Assembly: GCA_963422285.2 (NCBI GenBank)
Contig: CAXXJO010000001.1
Span: 930,001 to 994,000 of the forward strand
Source of the DNA: VXYL01 sp963422285
Lineage (GTDB): Bacteria > Pseudomonadota > Gammaproteobacteria > Pseudomonadales > Azotimanducaceae
Length of the DNA: 64,000 bases
Direction: 5' to 3'
Part shown: positions 35,698 through 45,126 of the stretch, piece after piece
Layout of the letters: each line of letters opens with the position of its first letter
Position numbering within the stretch: the first letter of the stretch is position 1
Notes under the pieces: model-generated
Seen by the model: the letters and a program-made list of their open reading frames with translations, nothing else
Database searches by the model: none
What the model was told of the DNA's origin: nothing
Position numbers and translations under genes: made by a program

Positions 35698-36618
35698 ATG
35701 GCCGAACCCGCACTGCCCCCCGTTGGCCCGCAGATCGGGTGGGAAGAACCCGGCGCACGCCCCCGGCACATTGCGCAAAGCCCAGGGCATCCGCCGGTTC
35801 CCGACCGCATCCCGGTAGGCCTAGATCGCATCGACGCCGCCAGCCTGCGGCTCGACGAGCGCATCCTGCCCGTGGAGGACGATAAAGTGCCGGAAGGCGT
35901 CGCGCAGAGCGACAGCCGCTTCGACGCCGTGCCGCCGTTGCGCGAATTCTGCCGCCGCCGGCACCCCGACGCCTTCGTGGGCAGCGACTTGCTAGTCAAC
36001 TACAAGCAGGACCCGAAGGCGCACGAAAGAGTGGCACCGGACTTGTTCGTGGCGTTCGGGGTGACGGAAGAGCCGACTGGGTCCTACGCGCTCGGGCCTG
36101 GACGTCCAGCACCTTCGTTCGTGCTGGAGATTCTGTCGGGAAGCACATGGCGGGACGATGTGGAGAGGAAGCCGGCGATCTACGCGAGGCTGGGAGTTTG
36201 CGAGTACTTCCTGTTCGACCCGGACGCCCAAGGTCAAAAGCCGGTGCTGCGGGGATTCGAACTGCGCACCGGCGAATACGTAGCGATGCCGATCACGCAG
36301 GGACTGCCGGGCAGGTACCAGGGCGTTCACAGCAAGGTGCTGGGGCTGGTGTTGTGCGCGGGACCGAACGGCCTGCGCTGGTACGAACCGGATGCGGGCC
36401 AATACCTGCGAGTGCTGGGCGAATCCGAGGACGGCCGCCGGAAGGCCGAAGTACGGGCTGCGGAGGAAGCAGCCGCCCGCCGGAAGGCCGAAGCACGCGC
36501 TACGGAGGAGGCAGCCGCCCGCCGGAAGGCCGAAGCGGAGATCGCCGCGCTACGCAGCCGGTTTCGGCAACTGCGCGACCAGCGCCGACGCCCTGACGGA
36601 TACGGATCGGGAGATTGA
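35698..36618 (+). CDS. Uma2-family PD-(D/E)XK endonuclease-like protein with C-terminal coiled-coil repeats
   Basis: The 306-residue protein has the Uma2 core: FVGSDLLVNYKQDPKAHERV, APDLFVAFGV (the acidic PDxxV site), PSFVLEILSGSTWRDDVERK (the ExxS/K-like site) and YARLGVCEYFLFDP. About 60 C-terminal residues are a charged heptad-like repeat made of units related to RRKAEVRAAEEAAA, encoded by a roughly 45-bp tandem repeat near 36435-36540. ATG at 35698 has TTTGAGGAG upstream. Function of the family is unproven and may relate to mobile DNA. It is inserted, on the opposite strand, inside the duplicated Cas6-VOC-TPP block. Confidence 0.85.
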   Translation: MAEPALPPVGPQIGWEEPGARPRHIAQSPGHPPVPDRIPVGLDRIDAASLRLDERILPVEDDKVPEGVAQSDSRFDAVPPLREFCRRRHPDAFVGSDLLVNYKQDPKAHERVAPDLFVAFGVTEEPTGSYALGPGRPAPSFVLEILSGSTWRDDVERKPAIYARLGVCEYFLFDPDAQGQKPVLRGFELRTGEYVAMPITQGLPGRYQGVHSKVLGLVLCAGPNGLRWYEPDAGQYLRVLGESEDGRRKAEVRAAEEAAARRKAEARATEEAAARRKAEAEIAALRSRFRQLRDQRRRPDGYGSGD

Positions 36619-36899
36619 TCCTCCGATCCGGTTCAGCCCGGCGGACAGTGTGGAAGAGGCAGGCGCGTGTCGCGGAAAAAAATCGACCAGCGCGCAGTCC
36701 AGCCTTGATTTTGAACGCCGCGATGCGGTGCAGGTGAGCCTGCAAGGGACATCCCGCAGGCGGCCCTTGCGGGCGGTACATCTCGTCCAGGATGTCGGCG
36801 AGGCATCGAAGACAACGGCGGCAAGCAGTCACCAAGCCACCGTAATAGTCGCGTTCGGCATCGGCGGCCGTTGCGCATTCCTGGTGGCGTGGTCGCGCG

Positions 36900-37319
36900 T
36901 CACCCATCCAATGACAGCGAAACCGAAGCTCCGGCCCTCCCTCGATCGGCTGGTGGAAGCAGTAGCAGAGTCCATCCGGCGCGACGACGAAGAACACTTG
37001 CAGCTTCTGCCCATCCCGCTCGTCGATCCGCCAGTTCGCCGTCTTCACGCCCTTGGCTTCAAGCTCCTCGCGGGCTCGGTAGATGTCCGTGACGAGAATG
37101 GCCGCGCCCTTCCTGTTCCGCATCGCCGCCGTTGGTGGCAAATCCGATCCGCATGCCTTCGCGTTCGAGGATGACCGTCGGCACGGGGTCGTCGCGCCTC
37201 TCCACCTCGCGGAGTCCGAAGGCTTCCGTGTACCACTTCACGGCTTGGTCGATATCCTCCACCGGCAGGGCAAGAACATCGTCGGCAAAGGGATAAGCGG
37301 CTTCGTAGAGTTTCGCCAT
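36900..37319 (-). pseudogene. VOC/glyoxalase-fold protein, frameshifted duplicate copy
   Basis: The N-terminal part (AKLYEAAYPFADDVLALPVE, DQAVKWYTEAFGLREVERRD) and the C-terminal part (KGAAILVTDIYRAREELEAK, FFVVAPDGLCYCFHQPIEG) are in different frames, joined near 37125. Both are closely similar to the intact gene at 38982-39368. It is the broken copy from a tandem duplication of that gene with its TPP-enzyme and Cas6-like neighbours. Confidence 0.8.
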
Positions 37320-37344
37320 CTCGCTGTCTTCCTATGTTGTCTGT

Positions 37345-37871
37345 TGTCATTGTCAGCCACTCGAACTGCTGCGGCTTGCGACCGGATTCAGCGCCGCGCT
37401 GACCAGCACCGGACCTTCGAAGGCTAGGGCTTCAGCCAGCGCCGCTCGCACACGAGTACCTCGTCTCCTCCACGTAGAAGCCCTTGCCGCCGAGCGCCTC
37501 CACCATGCCCATGCCCTCGTAGCGGGCACCATAGGCAAAGGCAGAGGTCCGGTCCTCCTTCAGCGGGTGGCCGTCGCTGCCGATGCGGATCATCGGCCAG
37601 CATTTCCGCTTGGCGTTGGCAGCCCGGCGAAGGCGTGGATGACGCCAGAGCCGGACACCGTCAGAAACGCCCGGGGCGGACGGCGAGGTAGCCGGCGGTG
37701 TGCGCCGCGTAGATGGCGGGGCCTGCTGCGCCTGCCGATGCGGGCGATGCTGGCCTTCTACGCCTCGACGGCGAAGCCTAGCACCGGAAAGCCGACGATG
37801 CCGAACATGTAGTCGACGCCTGCTGATTGAGACTGCGCGCCATCAGTTGAGCGCCGTTGACGGTGGACATG
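37345..37871 (-). pseudogene. Decayed and internally deleted copy of the TPP-dependent lyase gene
   Basis: From the ATG at 37871 the remnant reads MSTVNGAQLMARSLNQQ, then after a frameshift DYMFGIVGFPVLGFAVEA with an in-frame stop, and continues with fragments to about codon 110. It then jumps directly to C-terminal homology (HPLKED, YGARYEGMGMVEALGGKGFY). It matches the intact gene at 39451-41106 at both ends and lacks about 1.1 kb from the middle. The sequence upstream of its start is also similar to that before 41106. Confidence 0.8.
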
Positions 37872-37904
37872 ATTCCTCCCCCTGGGGAACGCGAGTGGTT
37901 CAAG

Positions 37905-38810
37905 CCGTCTAAGCTATCGCGCCGGGACGGGGATATCCGCGATGATGTGCGCTATCTGTCGTCGCGTCTCGCCCAGCGCCAGCTGCGTCTTCAGCAGCAG
38001 GTCCAAGCTGACGGCAGGATTGGCGACATGCGACTAGCTCGATTCGATCGCCTCGGCCAAGGCGAGCTGCGTGATGCCTCTCTAGCTCCGCATCGATCTC
38101 AACCGCAGTCCGGCGGCGAATGCCCGGAAGCCGAAGTCCGACGCGCCCACGAAGTGGCCCTCGCGCTTGATGCGCAACGGAGAAATCAGCCGTACCCGCA
38201 CCAGCGAGGGCGCATCCGGCGGCTGGCCACGAAACGAGCAGGCCGTGTGCGGGACTGCCCGCCGTTCTCCCAGGGGCTCCATTGGGCGGCTTCGAGCCCC
38301 GTGCCGCCAGCCTGTACATCCGCAGACGCAGCGGGATGCGGCGCTTTGGCAAGCCGCTGCCGCCGGCGCGCTCGAGCGCATGGGCAACGTAGGAGAGCCT
38401 GTCGTTTGCAGGTCGAAACAGAACACACCCTAAGTTGAAGCCGTTCTCGTCCGTATCAAAGCCTGGATCCGCCGGCTCTAGAACGTACGGTGCAGGCGTG
38501 TGCGGATACTTGACGAGCTTCTTGGCTCCGCGAGGCGTCCGCGCCTCGAACAGATATGGGTACGCGCAGGAGTCGAGCAACGCGCACTCGCCGCAGTCGC
38601 GCCATTCGGTGACGAAGACGGACTGCTTGAGCGCGTGGCCGAACGCGCCCCGCCATACGGAGCCGAGATAGCCGGGAGGCCGTGGCGGCGAAGCGCCATC
38701 CGCTCCGGGCTGTGCGCAAAAGCGGAATCGGCAGCGGCCGACGGCCGAGGCCGGAACAGTCCGTGTCGACGGACGCCGTCATGGGATGTCGGCGCGGGTT
38801 CAGTGAAGCG
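37905..38810 (-). pseudogene. Decayed Cas6-like RAMP protein (copy 2)
   Basis: Leftward fragments give a better-preserved Cas6-like protein. RPLPIPLLRTARSGW is the usual N-terminal pattern. In another frame PPGYLGSVWRGAFGHALKQS follows, then WRDCGECALLDSCAYPYLFE, the Cys-rich element after the RGAFGHAL motif, and KYPHTPAPYVLEPADPGFD. Next come LFRPANDRLSYVAHALERAG and finally VRVRLISPLRIKREGHFVG. At least three frameshifts break it. PF10040 Cas6 proteins process pre-crRNA, but no array is nearby, so any CRISPR role has been lost or never applied. Confidence 0.68.
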
Positions 38811-38981
38811 ACGACACGTAGTATAGGCAGAGGATGGAGAGTCCCGCGCCGGCCGCTTGGCGCGCCATGCGCTCGGCCGCCGCTGAATCGGCTGGTAACC
38901 GGGAGATACCGGCACTCAAGGCATCGCGTCAGGCTGTGGCTGGTCGCCGAAGGAAGCGGCCGTCTGGGCCGCAACCCGCCA

Positions 38982-39368
38982 TCAAGCCACGATCGGCTGA
39001 TGGAAGTAGTAGCAGAGTCCATCCGGAGCGACCACGAAGAAGACCTGAAACTTCTTCCCGTCCCGTTCGTCCACGCGCCAGTTCCCAGTCTCGACGCCAT
39101 TGGCCTCGAGTTCCGCTCGGGCTCGATGGATGTCCGTCACCAGAATCGCCGCGCCTTCGTTGCCTGCATCGCCGCCGTTGACGGCAAACCCGATCTGCAC
39201 GTCGTCGCGTTCCATGACGACTGTTGGTACGGGGACGTCGCGTCGTTCCGCCTCGCGGAGCCCGAAGGCGTCCGAGTACCACCGCACGGCCAGATCGATG
39301 TCTTCCACCGGCAAGGCGAGAATGTCGTCGGCAAAGGGAAAAGCCGCCTCGAATAGCTTTGCCGCCAT
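38982..39368 (-). CDS. VOC-family (glyoxalase-fold) protein
   Basis: A 128-residue protein with two beta-alpha-beta-beta-beta modules of the vicinal oxygen chelate superfamily: AAFPFADDILALPVEDIDLA, VRWYSDAFGLREAERRDVPV, then EGAAILVTDIHRARAELEAN and FFVVAPDGLCYYFHQP. The metal site is not complete enough to predict a reaction, and the protein could be a lyase, isomerase or binding protein. It lies 82 bases downstream of the TPP-enzyme gene on the same strand and was duplicated with it, which suggests a shared function. Confidence 0.85.
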   Translation of the reverse strand: MAAKLFEAAFPFADDILALPVEDIDLAVRWYSDAFGLREAERRDVPVPTVVMERDDVQIGFAVNGGDAGNEGAAILVTDIHRARAELEANGVETGNWRVDERDGKKFQVFFVVAPDGLCYYFHQPIVA

Positions 39369-39450
39369 TTCGTGATCCTCTGTTCGTCTCCTTGTTCTTC
39401 GTCCGCCACGGCAGTCATGCGTAGCCCGCGCAACGTGCCCGCACCACGCC

Positions 39451-41106
39451 CTACGTCGTCAGCCATCCGAACTGCTGGGGCTTGCGTCCGGCGCGCGGGT
39501 TCAGCGGCACGTTGATCAGCGTCGGCCCGTCGTGCGCCATGGCCTCGTCGAGCGCCGCCCGCAGGTCCTTCGGGTCCTCCACGTAGAAGCCCTTGCCGCC
39601 GAGCGCCTCCAGCATGCCTTCGTAGCGGGCGCCGTAGGTGAGGTTGCCGGGGGGCGGGGGCTGGCCTTCCTTCAACGGGTGAACGCCGCCGCCGATGCCG
39701 CCGTTGTTCAGCACGATGAGCTTCACCGGCAGGTTGTAGCGCACCATGGTTTCGAGTTCCATGCCGGTGAAGCCGAAGGCCGAGTCGCCCTGCACGGAGA
39801 CCACGGGCTTGTCCGGGTTGGTCACCGCCGCGGCCACCGCGAAGCCGAGGCCCACGCCCATGGTGCCGTAGGTGCCGGCGTCCAGGCGGTGGCGGGGGCG
39901 GCGGTTCGGCATCTGGGTACGGCCGATGTCCATGGTGTTGGCACCCTCGCCGATGATGATGGCATCCTCGGGCAGCCAGTCCACGATGTCCTTGAAGGCC
40001 CGGTAGTAGTTGGTGGGCGCGGAGTCGTCGTCGATCATCGGCTGCACGGCTTCCATGTTGGCCTGCGCCTTCTCTTGAAGTACCGCTCGCCAAGGCGTTT
40101 CGGAGGGATAGAACCATTGGCGGTCGTCCAGGGCGCGGTTGAGCTGGCCCACCACGGCCTTGCCGTCGCCCACCAGAGCCACCTCGGCCGGCACGTTGGT
40201 GCCGATCTCCGTGGGTTCGATGTCCAGCTGGACGACGCGCACATCCTTGCGAAAGCGGGGCGGCAGGCCGAAGTGCATGATCCAGTTCAGGCGGGCACCC
40301 ATCAGGAGCACCACGTCCGCTTCGCGCAGGGCCGTGCTGCGGGCGGCGCCGACGGAGAGCGGATCGTCGTCCGGCATGGTGCCCTTGCCCATGGGGGAGT
40401 TCAGAAACGGCAGCTGGGTGCGCTCGATGAACTCGCGGATTTCGTCTTCGGCGCGGGACCACGCCATGCCCTTGCCCACCACCACCAAGGGCCGTTCGGC
40501 GGATTCCAGTGCCGTGAGCGCGGCCTCCACGGCATCCGGGTCCGCCAATGTGCGCGGAGGCTCGGGCACCGGTGCTGCTTGGATCACTTCGTCCTCGTCG
40601 CATTCGCCGCGGATGATGTCGTCCGGGAAGTCCAGATACACCGGGCCGGGGCGTCCGTACAGGGCGTGGCGAACCGCCTGGTTGACGTAGTAGGGGATGC
40701 GGTGGACGTGCTCGATGCCGTGGGCGTACTTGCAGTACGGCGCGGCCAGCTCCACTTGGCGCTCCTCCTGGAAACCGCCCATGCCGTTCTGGTAGACCGG
40801 CGAGGCGCCGCCGATGAGGATCATCGGCCAGCAGTTCTGCTTGGCGTTGGCAAGGCCGGCGAAGGCGTGGATGACGCCCGGGCCGGACACCGTCAGGCAC
40901 GCCTGGGGGCGGCCGGTGAGGTAGCCGGCGGCGTGGGCGGCGTAGCTGGCCGCCTGCTCGTTGCGCATGCCGACATAGGTGATGCCGGCCTTCTGCGCCT
41001 CGGCCGCGAAGCCCTGCACCGGAAAGCCGACGATGCCGAACATGTAGTCCACGCCCTGCTGCTTCAGACTGCGCGCCATCAGTGCGGCGCCGTTGACAGT
41101 GCCCAT
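39451..41106 (-). CDS. TPP-dependent 2-hydroxyacyl-CoA lyase / oxalyl-CoA decarboxylase
   Basis: The 551-residue protein belongs to the acetolactate synthase-like TPP superfamily. The activating glutamate lies in YVGMRNEQAASYAAHAAGYL. ACLTVSGPGVIHAFAGLANA, NCWPMILIGGASPVYQNGMG and the TPP/Mg motif GDSAFGFTGMELETMV with LNNGG are present. The pattern is closest to HACL1/oxalyl-CoA decarboxylase: cleavage of 2-hydroxyacyl-CoA to aldehyde plus formyl-CoA, or decarboxylation of oxalyl-CoA. Start ATG 41106 (MGTVNGAALMARS). An ADP-forming acyl-CoA synthetase gene lies about 1.8 kb away on the other strand and may feed the same pathway. A decayed duplicate is at 37345-37871. Confidence 0.87.
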   Translation of the reverse strand: MGTVNGAALMARSLKQQGVDYMFGIVGFPVQGFAAEAQKAGITYVGMRNEQAASYAAHAAGYLTGRPQACLTVSGPGVIHAFAGLANAKQNCWPMILIGGASPVYQNGMGGFQEERQVELAAPYCKYAHGIEHVHRIPYYVNQAVRHALYGRPGPVYLDFPDDIIRGECDEDEVIQAAPVPEPPRTLADPDAVEAALTALESAERPLVVVGKGMAWSRAEDEIREFIERTQLPFLNSPMGKGTMPDDDPLSVGAARSTALREADVVLLMGARLNWIMHFGLPPRFRKDVRVVQLDIEPTEIGTNVPAEVALVGDGKAVVGQLNRALDDRQWFYPSETPWRAVLQEKAQANMEAVQPMIDDDSAPTNYYRAFKDIVDWLPEDAIIIGEGANTMDIGRTQMPNRRPRHRLDAGTYGTMGVGLGFAVAAAVTNPDKPVVSVQGDSAFGFTGMELETMVRYNLPVKLIVLNNGGIGGGVHPLKEGQPPPPGNLTYGARYEGMLEALGGKGFYVEDPKDLRAALDEAMAHDGPTLINVPLNPRAGRKPQQFGWLTT

Positions 41107-41193
41107 GGTTCCTCCCCTTAGGAAACACAAGTGGTTCGGGCCGCCTAAACTATCGCGTCAGGACGGCAAGACTCAAGTGCTATATTCGCCTGC

Positions 41194-42403
41194 ATGGAAT
41201 GGTCCGAAGTCCAGCAGCGCATCAAGGCCGGCGAGGATCGGTTCACCGAATTCAAGCGGGAACTGGAACTCCGGCGGATCGGCCGGGCGATCTGCGGCTT
41301 CGCCAACACCCAAGGCGGGGTCGTTATCCTAGGCGTCGACGACTCGGGCGACATCGTCGGCGTGCGGGGCGATCCCAAGAGTGTTGGCGAGCGTTTGGCG
41401 AACTTCCTGCAGAACGGCTGCAACGTGCCGGTTCGGGCCAACTGCCACAGTCGGGAGACACCCCGCGGCGTCGTGCATTGGATCGAAGTGCCGCGCCAGC
41501 GCGGGTTCGAGCCGATGCGATACGACGGCCGAGTATGGGTTCGCCGCGCCCGAACCACGGTCGAACCCTCGCCCGCGCAGCTGCAAGATCTCTACAACGC
41601 GTTCGGCTTCGTCTTCACCGAAGAACAGACGATTGCCGCTGCCGGGCCGGTGGATATCGACATGGTGGCGTTTCGTTCCCATCTGGCGAGACAGGGGTTC
41701 GATGTCGTCCGCGAACCGCAGCCCGCGGTGGAGGACGACCTCCGCAACCGGGGCGTAGCGGCCGAATTCGATGGCCATCTCCATCCCACCCTGTACGGCC
41801 TGCTGGCGTTCGGCAAGCAGCCCCAGAGCTTTCCGCACACCGGGCAACTTCTGGATCGACTGCGTGGCCTATGGCGGCAACGATCAGGCGGCCGACGTGA
41901 TCCTCGCCGGAACGGCCAGGGGACGCCTCGACGAACAGGTGCAGCAGGCGCTCGGCTGGGCGCGGGGTCTGGGCCGCTTCGAGAAGTACGATGGGGCGTG
42001 CCGGCAGGACATCCCTCTGCTGCCGCTCGCCGCCATCCGCGAGGCGCTGGTGAACGCGGTAGCGCATCGGGACTACGCCATCATCGGTTCCAAAGTGCTC
42101 TTGGAGGTGTTTTACGACCGCGTGGTCGTCACCAGCCCCGGCACCCTGCCCAATCGCTTGACGGTAGACGTGGTTCGCACTGGCGGACGCACTCGGTCCC
42201 GCAACGAGCCGATGGCCAACTACATGCTTGAGTGCCGGCTAATGGAAGGAGCCTTCAGCGGGGGTGCGCGAGGGGCGCGCCCCTCGCATGCAAGAGGGCA
42301 CGGCTGGCTGGCGATGCGCAATGCCATGGGCGAGTTCAACGGCACGGAGCCAACGCTTGCGCAGGACGAAGAGAGCCGCCTCGAGCCGTGGCTTGCGCCA
42401 TGA
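41194..42403 (+). pseudogene. Schlafen AlbA_2-domain ATP-binding protein with a frameshift
   Basis: The first frame gives an AlbA_2 domain (FTEFKRELELRRIGRAICGF, NTQGGVVILGVDDSGDIVG) to about codon 216. Near 41843 the frame shifts, and the rest continues in another frame: FWIDCVAYGGNDQAADVILA, LPLAAIREALVNAVAHRDYA (the GHKL-like motif), then SPGTLPNRLTVDVV. Close to the end an insertion containing the perfect palindrome gcgaggggcgcgcccctcgc (near 42268-42287) adds residues between ECRLMEG and GWLAMRNAM. Without the frameshift it would be a normal protein of about 400 residues. These proteins are often accessory regulators of unknown role. The last 4 nt overlap the phosphatase gene. Confidence 0.75.
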
Positions 42404-42909
42404 CCATCTACGTCTCCGGCTTGAACGACATGCCCGCCGCGGTGCGGCGTTTCGGCATCCGCCATCTGGTATCCGTCGTGCAAGAGGAGTTCCAGCCGCC
42501 GACGCCGCCAGAGATCGCTCCTGCTCGGCACCACCGATGCGCCGTAGACGACATCGTCGAGCCGATGCGGGGCCATGTGCTCCCTGGTACCGACCATGTG
42601 CGCGACCTCGTTGGCTTCTTGGCCACCTGGGATGGGGAATCGCCCCTGCTGGTGCATTGTCTCGCCGGCGTCAGCCGCTCCACAGCTACGGCGTTCCTCG
42701 CCCACGCCATGCAGACGGACGATGCGCTGCTCTCCGCAGTCGCGCTGCGCCGAGCGGCGCCCTACGCTTGGCCCAACCGGCGCATCATCGAGCTGGCCGA
42801 CGCGATTCTCGGCATGGAAGGAAAGCTGGTATATGCCGGCGAATCCATGGGCGCGGCGCTGTGCAACAAGGAGCCCGGCCAAGTCGCCGTATTGCCGGTA
42901 TCCAAGTAA
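42400..42909 (+). CDS. Dual-specificity/tyrosine phosphatase-like protein
   Basis: A 169-residue cytoplasmic protein with the cysteine-phosphatase signature HCLAGVSRSTA (HCxxGxSR) and an upstream general-acid region around VLPGTDHVRDL. It begins MTIYVSGLNDMPAAVRRFGI, where ATG overlaps the stop of the Schlafen-type gene (ATGA), implying coupling. It ends 37 bases before the acyl-CoA synthetase gene. The substrate is unknown. Confidence 0.82.
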   Translation: MTIYVSGLNDMPAAVRRFGIRHLVSVVQEEFQPPTPPEIAPARHHRCAVDDIVEPMRGHVLPGTDHVRDLVGFLATWDGESPLLVHCLAGVSRSTATAFLAHAMQTDDALLSAVALRRAAPYAWPNRRIIELADAILGMEGKLVYAGESMGAALCNKEPGQVAVLPVSK

Positions 42910-42946
42910 CCTATTGCTGTGGTTGGACAACAGGAGTAAATCATCC

Positions 42947-45073
42947 ATGCCGAATCAAGACGCCGTCCGTGCCGTGCTCGACTACGCCAAGAGGGAGGGC
43001 CGAACAGCGCTCAATGCCGACGAGGCGAAGACCGTCTGCGACGCCTACGGCATTCCCACCCCCGCCGAGGGCGTCGCCACGTCTGCGGATCTTGCCGGCG
43101 ATATCGCCGACGACATCGGCTATCCAGTGGTGATGAAGGTGGTGTCGCCGGACATCCTGCACAAAACCGACGCCGGCTGCGTGATCGCGGACATCGGCAA
43201 CCGGGAAGCGGCCCTGGCCGCCTACGACGAGATTCTCGCCCGTGCGAACGCCTACGATGCCAGTGTCGCCATCGTCGGCGTACAGGTGCAGCAGCAGCTG
43301 TCTGCCGCCCAGGAGGTGATCGTCGGCGCCGCCACCGACCCGTCGTTCGGCAAGCTGGTGGCCTTCGGTCTGGGCGGCGTGCTGGTGGAAGTGATGCGCG
43401 ACGTGACCTTCCGCCTAGCGCCCGCCACCAAGGAGCAGGCCGAGGCCATGTTCGGCGACATCGCCGGCGCGGCCATTCTCGACGGCGTGCGCGGACAGCC
43501 CGGCGTCGACAAGGACGCACTGGCGGAGCTCGTCGTCAACGTCGGCCGGCTGGTGGACGACTTTCCGGAAATCGCGGAACTGGACCTCAACCCGGTATTC
43601 GCCTGCGCCGACGGCGCTACCGCGGTAGATGCCCGGGTGCTGCTCGACTTCGAGCCGCAGCAAGCTCGCCATCGTCCGAGCCCCGAGGCCATCCTGGCCG
43701 CCATGACGCGCATCATGCAGCCGGACGCGGTAGCGGTGATCGGCGCTTCCGCCGGCGAAGGCAAGATCGGCAACTCGGTGATGCGCAACCTCATCGACGG
43801 CGGCTACCCGGGCGCGATCCATCCCATCCATCCCAAGGCCGACGAAATTCTCGGCCGCAAGTGCTACGCCAGCGTCACCGAAGTGCCCGGCGACATCGAC
43901 GTCGCCGTCTTCTGCATTCCGGCAGCGCTGGTGGCGGGCGCGCTGGCCGAATGCGGCGCCAAGAACATCCCTGGCGCGGTGCTCATTCCCTCCGGCTTCG
44001 CCGAGATCGGCGAGCACGAGCTGCAAGCGGAGATCGTGCGCGTGGCGCGGGAGAACAACGTGCGCCTGATGGGGCCGAACATCTACGGCTTCTACTACAC
44101 CCACAAGAACCTGTGCGCCACCTTCTGCACGCCCTACACGGAGAAAGGCCAGGTGGCGCTGTCGTCCCAGTCCGGCGGCGTCGGCATGGCCATCGTCGGC
44201 TTCAGCCGCTCGGCGAAGATGGGCGTTTCCGCCATCGTCGGCCTCGGCAACAAGGCCGACATCGACGAAGACGACCTGCTCACCTTCTTCGAGCAGGATC
44301 CGAACACCGGCGTCATCGCCATGCACGTAGAAGACTTGAAGGACGGACGCGCCTTCGCGGAAGTGGCGCAGCGGGTGTCCAAGAAGAAGCCGGTGGTGGT
44401 GCTGAAGGCCGGGCGCACGTCCATGGGCGCCCGCGCCGCCAATTCGCACACCGGCGCGCTGGCGGGCGACGACCGCGTGTACGACGCCGTGCTGCGGCAA
44501 AGCGGCGTGATCCGCGCCCGCAGCCTGAACGACATGCTGGAGTTCGCTCGCGGCCTGCAAGCGCTGCCGACGCCGAAGGGCGAGAACGTGCTGATTCTCA
44601 CCGGCGCCGGCGGTTCCGGCGTGCTGCTTTCCGACGCCTGCGCCGACAACGACCTGACGCTGATGCCCATGCCGGAGGATCTCGACGCCGCCTTTCGCGA
44701 GTTCATCCCCCCTTTCGGCGCCGCCGGCAACCCGGTGGACATCACCGGCGGCGAGCCTCCGACCACCTACCGCGCCACCATCGATCTCGCCCTCGCCGAA
44801 GACCGCGTCCACGCCTTGGTGATCGGCTACTGGCACACCATCATCACCCCGCCCATGGTGTTCGCCGAACTGCTCGGCGCAGCGGTGGACGCCGCCCGCG
44901 CCGCCGGCAACGACAAGCCGGTGGTGGCGTCGCTGGTGGGCGACGTGGAAATCGAAGACGCCTGCCGCTACCTGATGGAACGCAACATCCTGGCCTACCC
45001 GTATACCGCGGAGAAGCCGGTCGCGGTGCTAGGCGCGAAGTACCGGTGGGCGCGAGCGGCGGGGTTGATCTAA
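42947..45073 (+). CDS. ADP-forming acyl-CoA synthetase (acetate-CoA ligase family), beta-alpha fusion
   Basis: The 708-residue enzyme would interconvert acyl-CoA + ADP + Pi and acid + CoA + ATP. The order is ATP-grasp (beta) first, with IPTPAEGVATSADLAGDI, YPVVMKVVSPDILHKTDAG and IVGAATDPSFGKLVAFGLGG. The alpha part follows: CoA-binding domain MQPDAVAVIGASAGEGKIGN and ligase-CoA domains, with the phosphorylated histidine in NSHTGALAGDDRVYDAVLR. Start ATG 42947 has CAGGAG eight to ten bases upstream; the long frame upstream is a shadow. The acyl substrate is unknown; the nearby TPP lyase suggests a short-chain acyl-CoA route (inference). Confidence 0.9.
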   Translation: MPNQDAVRAVLDYAKREGRTALNADEAKTVCDAYGIPTPAEGVATSADLAGDIADDIGYPVVMKVVSPDILHKTDAGCVIADIGNREAALAAYDEILARANAYDASVAIVGVQVQQQLSAAQEVIVGAATDPSFGKLVAFGLGGVLVEVMRDVTFRLAPATKEQAEAMFGDIAGAAILDGVRGQPGVDKDALAELVVNVGRLVDDFPEIAELDLNPVFACADGATAVDARVLLDFEPQQARHRPSPEAILAAMTRIMQPDAVAVIGASAGEGKIGNSVMRNLIDGGYPGAIHPIHPKADEILGRKCYASVTEVPGDIDVAVFCIPAALVAGALAECGAKNIPGAVLIPSGFAEIGEHELQAEIVRVARENNVRLMGPNIYGFYYTHKNLCATFCTPYTEKGQVALSSQSGGVGMAIVGFSRSAKMGVSAIVGLGNKADIDEDDLLTFFEQDPNTGVIAMHVEDLKDGRAFAEVAQRVSKKKPVVVLKAGRTSMGARAANSHTGALAGDDRVYDAVLRQSGVIRARSLNDMLEFARGLQALPTPKGENVLILTGAGGSGVLLSDACADNDLTLMPMPEDLDAAFREFIPPFGAAGNPVDITGGEPPTTYRATIDLALAEDRVHALVIGYWHTIITPPMVFAELLGAAVDAARAAGNDKPVVASLVGDVEIEDACRYLMERNILAYPYTAEKPVAVLGAKYRWARAAGLI

Positions 45074-45126
45074 GGGGCTGCGAAGAACCTTCGCAAGGTC
45101 CTGCTGCAACGAACGGCGCGATCCCT

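Noticed and set aside
34589..38810. A CRISPR array next to the Cas6-like remnants
   Set aside because: No regularly spaced 25-40 bp repeats were seen in this region or elsewhere in the window.
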